Shown here piece by piece: positions 1 to 9,439 of a stretch of DNA of 53,656 bases. Each line of letters starts with the position of its first letter. Position 1 is the stretch's first letter. The stretch lies in NCBI GenBank assembly GCA_031284905.1, contig JAITXI010000030.1:1-53656 (forward strand), in the 5' to 3' direction. The position numbers and the translations under genes are program-made. The stretch is from Bacteroidales bacterium. GTDB lineage: Bacteria; Bacteroidota; Bacteroidia; Bacteroidales; ML635J-15. The notes beneath the pieces are model-generated. The model was not told the DNA's origin and searched no databases. It saw only the letters and a list, made by a program, of their open reading frames with translations.

Positions 1-350
1 GTTGCATCGTAGCCTGAGGGTAAAATATTTTTCTCCTCTAATAAAATATGTAATACGCCTTGGGCTTGACTTGCATCGCCACTTTCTTTTATTGATACTA
101 TGTCAAAATGTAATAGCAAATTCTGTCGGCAAAAAATATGTTATTATTTCATTTTCCATCGCTTTTTTTGATTACAAATTTAATGAATTTTTAATTATTT
201 TGTTCTTGTTTTTTAAAATTTATTTTTGCTTCTCCCCATAAAATACGTCTGTCCCGTTAGGAGGCTATACAAGGTTGTATGGTGGCTCTGGTTAGTATAA
301 GAAGACGATTTAATCAATATTTTTGTAGTAATTTAATAATATTTATCAAA

Positions 351-1091
351 TTATCTATCTTTCTCATCAAGAATTTTCGTAAATTTTTTTAAGATTTTTA
401 AAATTAAAAAAATTAAAAGTCCGGTCACAAAAATGATTATCCAAGGCAAGTCAAGATAAAATTTATGTTCAATAACTGCAAAAGAAATTAGCCTTAGAAT
501 TGTCATTATTAATATTAAATTAAAAAATCCGTTATATTCTCTTTTCAATATATTTTTCAAAGAAAATAAAAGATGACTTTTTTTGTATTTTTTAAAATTT
601 GGTATAAAAGCTGGAGTTTTGTTTGCCCAATTAATGTAATTTTCGTTAAATTTTTTTCGTAAAAAATCTTCTTCTGCATACATAATTCTCTCATAATAAA
701 GCCAGTAGGCAGCACAGAAGAAAAGAGCAAACCAAAAATCTAAAATCATTAAAACTGGGGCAAACCACATGAAAAAATTTCCTAAATAAAGCGGATGACG
801 AATTGTGGAATAAATCCCTGAAGTATTTAAAGTTTCGGCAACTTGACCGGTAGAAGTATTTCGTCCGCTTGTTCCTTTGGGAGTAAAACCTACTGTTAAA
901 ATTCTAATAAGAAGCCCTAATAACCCTACAAAAAGAAAGATAAAATCAAGCCACCAAGGTGTAATCCATTGATTATTATATTTTAGCCAAGCAAACCAAG
1001 CAAATCCCGGAATTAAGATTATTAAAGGCAAAAAACTGCGTTTTTTAAAAAGAAAATTTCCACTTTTTACAAAAGATTCCTGTAATGCCAT
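351..1091 (-). CDS. Isoprenylcysteine carboxyl methyltransferase/PEMT-like integral membrane methyltransferase
   Basis: ORF with several hydrophobic helices and a GIYSTIRHPLYLGNFFMWFAP motif typical of ICMT/PEMT-like enzymes. Confidence 0.75.
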   Translation of the reverse strand: MALQESFVKSGNFLFKKRSFLPLIILIPGFAWFAWLKYNNQWITPWWLDFIFLFVGLLGLLIRILTVGFTPKGTSGRNTSTGQVAETLNTSGIYSTIRHPLYLGNFFMWFAPVLMILDFWFALFFCAAYWLYYERIMYAEEDFLRKKFNENYINWANKTPAFIPNFKKYKKSHLLFSLKNILKREYNGFFNLILIMTILRLISFAVIEHKFYLDLPWIIIFVTGLLIFLILKILKKFTKILDEKDR

Positions 1092-1094
1092 AAA

Positions 1095-1787
1095 TTATTT
1101 ATTTTCGACAAATTTAATAATTGAATCCAGAATTTGAAGACCGTCAATATTATTTAGTTCTGGGTCTGCGGCTCTTTCAGGGTGAGGCATCATTCCAAAA
1201 ACATTTCTTTTTTGATTGCAAATTCCTGCGATATTCATCAAAGAGCCATTAGTGTTATAATTTTCTGTTAAATTTCCTTTTTCATCGCAATAACGCCAGA
1301 TTATTTGGTTGTTTTGAATCATTTCTTGCAAAATATCTTCGGGAGCGAAAAAACGTCCTTCGCCGTGAGCAATAGGAATTTTCAGAATATTTTTTGAAAT
1401 ATATTTTGTCATTACAGAATTTTTGTTCTCGGCAATGATGTATTGATTTTTACAAATAAATTTTTGACAAGTATTATGCAGAAGGGTTCCGGGTAATAAT
1501 CCTGCTTCACATAAAATCTGAAATCCGTTACAAATTCCAAAGACAAAACCTCCAGTGTTTGCAAAATCAATAATTCTTTCCATGACGGGAGAGAATTTAG
1601 CAATTGCTCCGGAGCGTAAATAATCACCATAAGAAAAACCTCCCGGAATTGATATTATTTGACAATTTTGCAAGTCTGTGTCTTTATGCCATATTTTTAC
1701 TACTTCATACCCTGAAATTTCTCTTAATGAATATATCATATCATGGTCGCAATTTGACCCTGGGAAAACTATAACGCCGATTTTCAT
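1095..1787 (-). CDS. purQ: Phosphoribosylformylglycinamidine synthase subunit PurQ (class I glutamine amidotransferase)
   Basis: MKIGVIVFPGSNCDHD start, GGFSYGDYLRSGAIAKFSP, GICNGFQIL nucleophile motif, MMPHPERAADP. Confidence 0.95.
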   Translation of the reverse strand: MKIGVIVFPGSNCDHDMIYSLREISGYEVVKIWHKDTDLQNCQIISIPGGFSYGDYLRSGAIAKFSPVMERIIDFANTGGFVFGICNGFQILCEAGLLPGTLLHNTCQKFICKNQYIIAENKNSVMTKYISKNILKIPIAHGEGRFFAPEDILQEMIQNNQIIWRYCDEKGNLTENYNTNGSLMNIAGICNQKRNVFGMMPHPERAADPELNNIDGLQILDSIIKFVENK

Positions 1788-2388
1788 TTTATATATTTAT
1801 TTCCCCAAAATTACAATTTTTTTATGGATTTTTGACTAAAAAATAATTTAAGGTATCTTTTTTTTATTGATAATTATTCAATGTGTTTTTTTTACTTTGT
1901 AATGGTGATATATTCCGGCTCTCTTTGTATTTGTAAAATAAAATGAATATTGTATAAAATACCCAAATAATTATGAGGCAATATTAAATACGCATTTTTT
2001 AAAAATACAAAAATGCCATATACGGAAAAATAGTAACTAATTTTATATTTTTGTTTTTAATTGACCATTTAATTTTACATCTTCAAAACTACCTGCTAGC
2101 ATTTATTAGGGTTAATCATATCATCTAAATATAGGTTAAAAGTATATATTTGAATGTAATAACCTGAGTTCGGGATAATAATGTAAATCTAAAAAAGACT
2201 TAATATTATTTAAAAATTCTGTTTGTCATTTTAAATATTATATTAGCTGTTTAGTAATTATTCCTCAACGTAAAAAATCAATATAACATATTTTTAATCT
2301 TACAAATCGTAAGAGTAGTTAATATTGATATTTTTGCACATTAAATTATGGGTCATTATAAACTATAGTTATGTTTTTCAATTCAATT

Positions 2389-3273
2389 TTAAATATTTAT
2401 TTTATCCAATAAGGCAATAATACGTTCTAAATCATTATCGTTCTTAAAAGGAATAACGATTTTCCCGTTTCCTGAAAAATTTCTTTTAAATAAAACATCA
2501 GTTTCTAATTTTGAAGATAATTGATTTTGAAGGTCTAAATAATCGCTACTCGAATCTGATTTTTGTTGATGTTTTTTTTCTTTGCTGTTTTCTTCTTTAT
2601 TCAGTTCTTTCACAGTATCTTCAACTTTACGAACAGAAAAATCATATTTTAAAATTTGGTCATAAACCATAAGCTGAATATCTTCGTCTTTTATTCCGAG
2701 AAGTGCTTTTGCGTGTCCCATTGAGATTTTTTCGGTTTTAATTCCACTTTGAATTTTTGCCGGTAGATTCAGCAACCGAGTATAGTTTGTGATTGTAGAG
2801 CGATTTTTTCCAATTCGTTGACCAAGAAGGTCGTGAGTGAGACTGCATTCGTCTATAAGTCGCTGGTAACTAATTGCTATTTCAATAGCGTTTAAATTCT
2901 CGCGTTGAATATTTTCAACCAAAGCCATTTCCAACATTTCTTGGTCATTTGCTGATCTAATATATGCAGGAATTGTTATTAATCCGGCCAATTTAGAAGC
3001 TCTCCAACGTCTTTCTCCTGAAATAATTTGAAATTTATTATTTTCTAAAATTCGCAAAGTTATCGGCTGAATTATTCCTAATTCTTTTATTGAATCGGCA
3101 AGTTCGACTAGTGCTTCATCATCAAAAATTGTTCTGGGTTGAAACGGGTTTGTCTCTATTAATGATAAGTCAATTTCTGTGATTGCATTCAGTTGTTCAG
3201 GCTCTTCTCTGTTCATTCTGCTTGTGTCAATCAAAGCATCTAAACCTCTTCCAAGTGCATTTTTTTTCGCCAT
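2389..3273 (-). CDS. parB: Chromosome partitioning protein ParB (ORF track extends to 3315; MAKKNALGRGLDALI is the likely start)
   Basis: GRGLDALI, NPFQPRTIFDDEALVELADSI, ISGERRWRASKLAG, ALVENIQRENLNAIE motifs. Confidence 0.95.
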   Translation of the reverse strand: MAKKNALGRGLDALIDTSRMNREEPEQLNAITEIDLSLIETNPFQPRTIFDDEALVELADSIKELGIIQPITLRILENNKFQIISGERRWRASKLAGLITIPAYIRSANDQEMLEMALVENIQRENLNAIEIAISYQRLIDECSLTHDLLGQRIGKNRSTITNYTRLLNLPAKIQSGIKTEKISMGHAKALLGIKDEDIQLMVYDQILKYDFSVRKVEDTVKELNKEENSKEKKHQQKSDSSSDYLDLQNQLSSKLETDVLFKRNFSGNGKIVIPFKNDNDLERIIALLDKINI

Positions 3274-3289
3274 TTTTTTATTTTCTAAA

Positions 3290-4054
3290 TTATTTTTGTT
3301 TTTTAAGAAATTCATTTGCTAAAGCCAAATAATTTTCTGCTCCTTTTGAGGAAATGTCATAATCAATAATTGTTTGACCAAAACTTGGAGCTTCTCCGAG
3401 TTTTACACTTCTGTAAATGATTGTGTTATAAACCATTTTGTCGAAATGTTTACGTACTTCTTCAACAATTTGTTCTGAAAGATTTAATCTTCCATCATAC
3501 ATTGTCATAACAAATCCTTCTATGTCAAGTTCCGGATTTAGATGAGTTTGCACAATACGAATTGTATTTAAAAGTTTCCCAAGCCCTTCCAATGCAAAAT
3601 ATTCACATTGAACTGGTATTAAAGTCGAATCTGATGCCGTAAGTGCGTTTAAAACTATTAAACCTAATGAAGGAGAACAATCTATAAAAACAAAATCGTA
3701 TTTATCTTTAATTTTTGATAGCATTCTTTTCATTATTTTTTCTCTATCTGGCAAATCAAGCATTTCAATTTCTGCACCCACTAAATCAATAGAACTCGGC
3801 AATAAATCTAATCCATCAATATTCGTTGATAAAATTACGTCTTCCGGATTTACACCATTGATTAATGTTTCGTATAAACCTGTTTTGACATTTTTAATTT
3901 CAAATCCCATTCCTGAAGTTGCATTTGCTTGCGGATCGGCATCTACAACTAAAACTCGACGTTCTAATACTCCTAAAGCTGCTGCTAAATTTATCGCTGT
4001 TGTAGTTTTCCCTACTCCACCTTTCTGATTCGCTAATGTTATTATTTTGCCCAT
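3290..4054 (-). CDS. parA: Chromosome partitioning ATPase ParA
   Basis: Deviant Walker A KGGVGKTTTAINLAAAL, DADPQANATSG, FIDCSPSLGL. Confidence 0.96.
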   Translation of the reverse strand: MGKIITLANQKGGVGKTTTAINLAAALGVLERRVLVVDADPQANATSGMGFEIKNVKTGLYETLINGVNPEDVILSTNIDGLDLLPSSIDLVGAEIEMLDLPDREKIMKRMLSKIKDKYDFVFIDCSPSLGLIVLNALTASDSTLIPVQCEYFALEGLGKLLNTIRIVQTHLNPELDIEGFVMTMYDGRLNLSEQIVEEVRKHFDKMVYNTIIYRSVKLGEAPSFGQTIIDYDISSKGAENYLALANEFLKKQK

Positions 4055-4125
4055 TTTATTCTTTTCAATCTAATTTCCAAAGTTAGTATTTTTTTGGATA
4101 TTTTTTGAATATTTTATTAAGAAAT

Positions 4126-4668
4126 TTATTTATTGTAGAAAAAAACCAAATCTTTTATCGTTTTTATATTTTCAGGAAGTGTTTCACAACCGTTTTCTTT
4201 TAATAAATTATTTATTTCTGATTTATTTGTGATACTGTTGCTAACATCGGTATAAATACGTATCAAAAAATCATCATTTGTAATAAAATAACTTTTTTCG
4301 TAAGTTCCATATTTCTGACAATCACAAGTTTTTTCAATAAATTTTGTTTTTACTAATTTGATTTCCCCCTCTGAAATTATTTTTGCAAAACCGTAAGACT
4401 CTATTCCAAAATTTTCTTTATCAAAATGAATACTTATAAATTTTCTTGATTCTGTATTAATTTTTATCACGTCTTTTGGAAGAAGTTTGGAAATTAAATT
4501 ATCCGTTTTTAATTTTATAAAATTATAATATGAATATTTTGAATATTTTACGCTGCGAGTTTCAATTTTTCCGTTTTTGTAAAAAATCTCTGCATTTTCC
4601 CATTTTTTTTGTGAAAACAGGCTTACAGTTAAAATTAAAAATAATATGTAAAAAGATATTTCTTTTAT
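4126..4668 (-). CDS. Small secreted protein of unknown function; reading frame extends upstream of the track GTG start (4470) to an ATA codon overlapping the ribH stop
   Basis: In-frame upstream translation (x)KEISFYILFLILTVSLFSQKKWENAEIFYKNGKIETRSVKYSKYSYYNFIKLKTDNLISKLLPKDV joins the track ORF and supplies a signal peptide; no ATG/GTG/TTG in the extension. Confidence 0.6.
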   Translation of the reverse strand: MKEISFYILFLILTVSLFSQKKWENAEIFYKNGKIETRSVKYSKYSYYNFIKLKTDNLISKLLPKDVIKINTESRKFISIHFDKENFGIESYGFAKIISEGEIKLVKTKFIEKTCDCQKYGTYEKSYFITNDDFLIRIYTDVSNSITNKSEINNLLKENGCETLPENIKTIKDLVFFYNK

Positions 4669-5168
4669 AACAATTCGTTTTTTAAATATAACATTTTTAG
4701 GACTGCAATTGTTGCTTCATCGCCTTTATTTCCATATTTTCCTCCCGAACGGTCAATTGCTTGTTGCAAATTATTTGTCGTCAATAATCCAAAACTTACC
4801 GGAATAGAATATTTAAGATTTAATTTCATAATTCCTTGACTTACAGCTTCACAAATAAAATCGAAATGACGTGTTTCGCCTTGAATTACACAACCTAGAC
4901 AAATAACCGCATCAACTTTTTCACGACCTTCAATTAAAAATTTAGCTCCTAATGGTAATTCAAAACTTCCGCATACAGATTTCAAAATTATATCTTCCGC
5001 AGAAAAATTATATTTTTTTAATGTTTCAATTGCAGCTTCGGCTAAATTTGCCGTGATTTGTTCATTCCATTCAGATACAACAATTCCTATTTTATAATTA
5101 TTTTTATTATTATTTGTTGCAATTCCTGATTCGTTGTATTCTGATAAATTTTTCAAATTACTCGCCAT
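4665..5168 (-). CDS. ribH: 6,7-dimethyl-8-ribityllumazine synthase
   Basis: GIVVSEWNEQIT, VCGSFELPLGAKFLIE, CLGCVIQGETRHFDFICEAVSQGIM motifs. Confidence 0.96.
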   Translation of the reverse strand: MASNLKNLSEYNESGIATNNNKNNYKIGIVVSEWNEQITANLAEAAIETLKKYNFSAEDIILKSVCGSFELPLGAKFLIEGREKVDAVICLGCVIQGETRHFDFICEAVSQGIMKLNLKYSIPVSFGLLTTNNLQQAIDRSGGKYGNKGDEATIAVLKMLYLKNELL

Positions 5169-5186
5169 GATTTATGAATTTTTTAT

Positions 5187-5213
5187 GAAAAAAGGGCTTA
5201 AAGCCCTTTTTTC
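5187..5213 (-). terminator. Intrinsic terminator downstream of the TPR gene
   Basis: Perfect palindrome GAAAAAAGGGCTT-A-AAGCCCTTTTTTC 20 nt past the TPR gene stop. Confidence 0.8.
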
Positions 5214-5233
5214 TATTATGACAATTTTAGTAT

Positions 5234-5926
5234 TTACTTATTTTGAAATTCTATTTTCGTTTTTACTCTTTCAATGTATTTCTCAATATTTCTTTGTTCT
5301 TGTGAACCAAAATATTCTTTATCTATTTTGGTATAAATATCTAAAGCCTGTTTATTATCATTTAACAATTCGCAAGCTTCGCCTGCTCTTAACAAATAAA
5401 AAGGGCTTAAAAAATCATTATTTGCTTTTTTAGCAGCTTTCAAAAAATAACTTAATGCTTCTTTTGTATTTCCAAGTTCCATGTAAGCGTTTCCAATATT
5501 TCCGATAGCCATTGAAGCTGACATTGGGTCGCCAGATTTATAGCTTTTGAAATAATCAATTGCATTTTCAAATTCACCTAGTCGTAAATAACAAATTCCT
5601 GCATAATAATTAGCTACATTTCCTGAAGGAGTACTTCCATAATCATCAATAATATCTAAGAACCCGGGAAAAACTCCATCACCATTTAATGCTAATTTAA
5701 AAGAATCTATCGAAACATAATATTCTGCTTTGAAAATATTATTTGCAGCTTCATTAATTTTTGGTTCTCTAATAAATTTAAAATATAGTACAATTAATCC
5801 AATTATTACAATAATGCCAATTAAAACACCATAAATTATTTTATTGTTTTTTTCTACAAATAGTTCAAATTTTCCTACGGTAGCACCAATATTTGCTAAT
5901 CCTTCATTTTTTTCTTTTTTTGCCAT
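5234..5926 (-). CDS. Membrane-anchored tetratricopeptide repeat protein
   Basis: N-terminal TM segment then TPR-like repeats (GNIGNAYMELGNTKEALSYFLKAAK). Confidence 0.8.
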   Translation of the reverse strand: MAKKEKNEGLANIGATVGKFELFVEKNNKIIYGVLIGIIVIIGLIVLYFKFIREPKINEAANNIFKAEYYVSIDSFKLALNGDGVFPGFLDIIDDYGSTPSGNVANYYAGICYLRLGEFENAIDYFKSYKSGDPMSASMAIGNIGNAYMELGNTKEALSYFLKAAKKANNDFLSPFYLLRAGEACELLNDNKQALDIYTKIDKEYFGSQEQRNIEKYIERVKTKIEFQNK

Positions 5927-6651
5927 CTATCTAACTTTTAGCGGTTGCAAAGTTAATATTTTTTTTATTCAATTCAAAAACTTTTTTTATTTACGATTTA
6001 TTATATTTTAATATAAAAATCAAAAATCTCTTTTCTTTTTTAGTTTTTTTTAATAATTTTCTTTTTACCAATAATTAAATTATCTTAAATATTTTGATTT
6101 TGAACTCAATGTTTTGATAAAGCAAATTATTTCCGGTAATGAAGAACTTACAAAATTATTAAATTTTAATTTCTTGTTACAAGCGACTTCAATGAAACTT
6201 GCGAAAGTTAAATCAGTTATATTATAATTTATTATTAAGTAATTCTTCAGGGGATTACGGTTTTTTTGTCATATTTTGTGGATTTTGGTAATAGCTTAAT
6301 GTATTATAAATTTATGATACATACTTATTGGGTCGTGCTGGTCTGCTTTGTTTGATTTGTTTTCATGTCTGTTTCTATATCTTTTTTAATCGTTGTTTGC
6401 GTAATTCAATATTTATTTGCTATATTTTAGGATATTTTTCAATAATCTGCCAATACGATTTAGTATAATAACGTAAAAATAAACATTTTATGTGGATTTA
6501 TCAAAGCATATTATTATACTTATTTCAATAACGATTTGTAAACATAGTTGATTGATAAATAAACTATTATACGTTTTTTGTCAGACACTGATTCTTTAGC
6601 AATACCGCCGAAAAACATTTCTAAGCAAAATAAGCATATTTAAGGTATCTT

Positions 6652-7065
6652 TTATTGTATAGCTATATCTGTCAAAACCACTTTCATTTCACAAGTTGCA
6701 CAGATATTATTATTACAACTGATTTTTGCTGACAGAACAATAACATTTAATACTTCTGTTGTAACAATTATTTCGGTAAAAATTTCTTGTTCGCAGTTTG
6801 GCATGGCAAAAAGTTCAAAATTATCTACTGAACCTATCATGCCAATTTTAACAGGCTGATTTTCATTCAAATATCCTAAACGAGCAGCACAAGTTTGAGC
6901 GATATTTTCGATTAAACCCACTTCTGATAATTTATTATTTTCTACAAAAATACAATTTTCAGTAATTTTAAAATGAGTTTTTGTACTGACAGAATTGCAA
7001 GATAGCAATTCATCTACCATCACGAAAGGCGGTTTTTGTGGGATATATTCTAAAATATTTTTCAT
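6652..7065 (-). CDS. FabA/FabZ-like hotdog beta-hydroxyacyl-ACP dehydratase (accessory type)
   Basis: IPQKPPFVMVDELLSC and LIENIAQTCAARLGYL resemble FabZ-like dehydratases; likely start MKNILEYIPQ at 7065 rather than 7098. Confidence 0.7.
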   Translation of the reverse strand: MKNILEYIPQKPPFVMVDELLSCNSVSTKTHFKITENCIFVENNKLSEVGLIENIAQTCAARLGYLNENQPVKIGMIGSVDNFELFAMPNCEQEIFTEIIVTTEVLNVIVLSAKISCNNNICATCEMKVVLTDIAIQ

Positions 7066-7072
7066 GAAAATT

Positions 7073-8179
7073 TCAACTTCGTTGCAGACTGACGTCATTT
7101 AAAACACATTGCATAATACTATGCCCTAAGCCTATTCCTTCGTGAAGTATTTCAACTTTTAAACCGGCATTATTTACACATTTTTCCATATCGGCAGAAT
7201 GGTACATTTTAGAATTTCCATTTGCCAAAGCAGTAAAATATAAACTTATTTGAGCTAAACAATATGACGCAGTTTCAAATTTTTGATTATCCCAAAAAGT
7301 TTCCATTATAAATAATCGAGATTTTTTTGACATAGATTTTGCAGCGCGTGTCAATATGCTTGTAACTTGTTCTTCAGAAAAACAATCCAAAAATTGGCTC
7401 ATCCATATTGCATCAAAATCTATTGGAAACGAATTTGCTTCATCTAAAAGATTTGTCCCATAGCCATGAATTCGGTCAGCTCCTGCAATATTTTTTGTCG
7501 CAACTCTCATTAATTCAAGTTGTTGTGGCAAATCCATAATTGTTACATTTATTGTTTCAGAAAATTGTACACATTTAACAGCCCATCTGCCGGTATTTCC
7601 GCCAACGTCAAGAATTGTTTTCGGATTATTAGAAAAAACGATTTTTAGTGCTTGTTCAAAAGAATTATCTGAATAGAAATGGTCAAATCCAAACCAACTT
7701 TTTTGTACCTGTTCCGGTAATTGAGACAAACCTTCGTAAATTGTAGACCAGTTTCCGAAAACTTTTAATCCTTCCGGTTTTCCGGTTATTAAAGCCTCTT
7801 CCAGATTAAATGTACCTAAATAATTTACGTCATGATTAAAATCCATATTCACTTTAACCATTTCATCATTAATCAAGAACCAGCCGGATTTAGAAATAAA
7901 AAATTTTTCATCTTTATGCAAAATAGTTCCAATTGTAAGCGATGATTCTAACAAAACTTTTACAGCATAAGACGATAATTTGGATTTTTCTTTAATTTCT
8001 TCAAATGTAAGTCCTTTTTTATTTTCATCAAGCATTTGAAAAATTCCAAACTTAACCATGAGACGAGAAACCTGAAATACAATAGGACCAAATGCAATTT
8101 CTTGAGCTAAACGTTGAGCTTCTAATGCTGATTTTCTTTCTTTTGAATAAATTGATTTCTGTGGTTCCGGTAATTTCAT
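7073..8179 (-). CDS. SAM-dependent O-methyltransferase-like protein
   Basis: TILDVGGNTGRWAVKC SAM-binding motif, IMDLPQQLELM, winged-helix N-terminal dimerisation region. Confidence 0.8.
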   Translation of the reverse strand: MKLPEPQKSIYSKERKSALEAQRLAQEIAFGPIVFQVSRLMVKFGIFQMLDENKKGLTFEEIKEKSKLSSYAVKVLLESSLTIGTILHKDEKFFISKSGWFLINDEMVKVNMDFNHDVNYLGTFNLEEALITGKPEGLKVFGNWSTIYEGLSQLPEQVQKSWFGFDHFYSDNSFEQALKIVFSNNPKTILDVGGNTGRWAVKCVQFSETINVTIMDLPQQLELMRVATKNIAGADRIHGYGTNLLDEANSFPIDFDAIWMSQFLDCFSEEQVTSILTRAAKSMSKKSRLFIMETFWDNQKFETASYCLAQISLYFTALANGNSKMYHSADMEKCVNNAGLKVEILHEGIGLGHSIMQCVLNDVSLQRS

Positions 8180-8300
8180 GTTTTTAATAATTAATTTTTG
8201 CGGTATCTTTTATAAAACAAAAAATCATATTAGTATTCTAATATGATAAATTGTGAAATTTTCTACTAAAATTAACATTTATAGTAGTGAATTCTTAAAT

Positions 8301-8498
8301 TTAATATATTTCTTGTTGTTGACGTAATTGTTGTACATAAATTGCGTGCAATTTCCCTTGACGTTGCGTTATTGAAGGTTTTTCAAAAGATTGTCTTCTT
8401 CTTAATTCTTTAACAACACCCGTTTTCTCAAATTTTTTTTTGAATTTTTTTAGAGATTTGTCTAATTGTTCTCCGTCTTTTACTTGTACTATAATCAT
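8301..8498 (-). CDS. rpsU: 30S ribosomal protein bS21
   Basis: MIIVQVKDGEQLDKSLKKFKKKFEKTGVVKELRRRQSFEKPS. Confidence 0.95.
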   Translation of the reverse strand: MIIVQVKDGEQLDKSLKKFKKKFEKTGVVKELRRRQSFEKPSITQRQGKLHAIYVQQLRQQQEIY

Positions 8499-8629
8499 TT
8501 TTTTGTTTTATTATTTATTATTTATTTTGGATTACAAAATTATAACAATTTATTGTTAATACAAAATTTTTTTCTATTTTTATTTATGTTTTTTTGATTA
8601 TTTTTAGAATATTTTCTATATCACCTTAT

Positions 8630-8653
8630 ATACGCAAATTTTTTTTTGCGTAT
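8630..8653. other. Hairpin with 9-bp perfect stem upstream of rpsU
   Basis: ATACGCAAA-TTTTTT-TTTGCGTAT. Confidence 0.7.
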
Positions 8654-8754
8654 GTAAAAAGTACCTTAAAATTTTACAAATGAAAAAAGAATTTTACAAC
8701 AAAAGCATTTTTTTGAAAAATTTCAAAAAAACAAGATTATTTTGTATGCTATAA

Positions 8755-9144
8755 AAGTTGCGGATTTAAACGATTTAATAGAAGGATTACCATTGGGTGT
8801 GAATACAAAAATCGGTCAAGAATAACATGGATTAAGATTAAGTCAGGGACAAAAACAATGTATTTTAATTGAAAGAGCAGTTTATAAAAATCCTAATTTT
8901 TTGTCTTTTGACGAAGCCTCTAATGCTTTAGACGCTAATAATGAGAAAATTATAATGGAAAACCTAACAGATTTTTTGGTTGAAAAAACAGTTGTAATAG
9001 TAGCTAATTGACTTTCGATTGTAAAAAATGCTGATAAAACCGTAGTTCTAATATAAAGGAAAAATCTAAGAAACCGGCACTCATGAGGAATTAACAAGCA
9101 AACGAGATGAATACTTTGAATTAGTGAAAAATCAATTAGAATAG
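8755..9144 (+). pseudogene. Decayed C-terminal fragment of an ABC transporter ATPase (bacteriocin/peptide exporter type)
   Basis: Hand translation: LNDLIEGLPLGVNTKIGQE*HGLRLSQGQKQCILIERAVYKNPNFLSFDEASNALDANNEKIIMENLTDFLVEKTVVIVAN*LSIVKNADKTVVLI then, in a shifted frame, GKI*ETGTHEELTSKRDEYFELVKNQLE*; ABC signature and Walker B with several stops and a frameshift. Confidence 0.9.
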
Positions 9145-9379
9145 GGAAGTTAATAGTTAATTTCAATTATTAATCATTAATTTAGGCGGGTTGTTATTAT
9201 TATATATTACTAATAATCAACATAATCCGGCATCAATTGAAATTCTTGATTTTTTTGACTTAAAAATCTACTCAACAAATATCGCTTTTTTTTGAATAAA
9301 ATTTCTATAATTATAAATAAAATAGTTGTAAAAAATTATATTAAATTTAGGTTAAAAGGAACTTGCGAAAGTTGAATTT

Positions 9380-9410
9380 TTTGATAAATAAAAAATTTTC
9401 GTTACTTTTG
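9380..9410 (+). promoter_or_regulatory. Bacteroidota sigma-ABfr-type promoter for the S46 peptidase gene
   Basis: TTTG (9380-9383) - 19 nt - TACTTTTG (9403-9410), matching TTTG/TAnnTTTG, about 30 nt before the ATG. Confidence 0.65.
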
Positions 9411-9439
9411 TAAAATAATATTACAAAATTTAATTAATA

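Noticed and set aside
2-241. 79-aa + strand ORF at the window edge
   Set aside because: Low-complexity hydrophobic translation; the opposite strand at 1-145 gives a more protein-like fragment (NLLLHFDIVSIKESGDASQAQGVLHILLEEKNILPSGYDA) but it is truncated and I cannot identify it.
1412-1630. 72-aa ORF inside purQ (and similar short ORFs inside S46, nadE, Rnf and kinase genes)
   Set aside because: Alternate-frame or antisense ORFs within confident genes, with no independent support.
3290-4054. parS site or replication origin near parAB/rnpA
   Set aside because: No TGTTCCACGTGGAACA-like site seen near parAB; a resemblance at about 12956 is partial and inside a TPR gene; no dnaA or DnaA-box cluster recognised.
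1846-6655. Shared ATTTAAGGTATCTTTT at about 1848 and 6638
   Set aside because: 16-bp AT-rich match that chance can explain in this window, with no flanking similarity.
8882-9166. 94-aa - strand ORF
   Set aside because: Antisense to the recognisable ABC transporter pseudogene; artefact.
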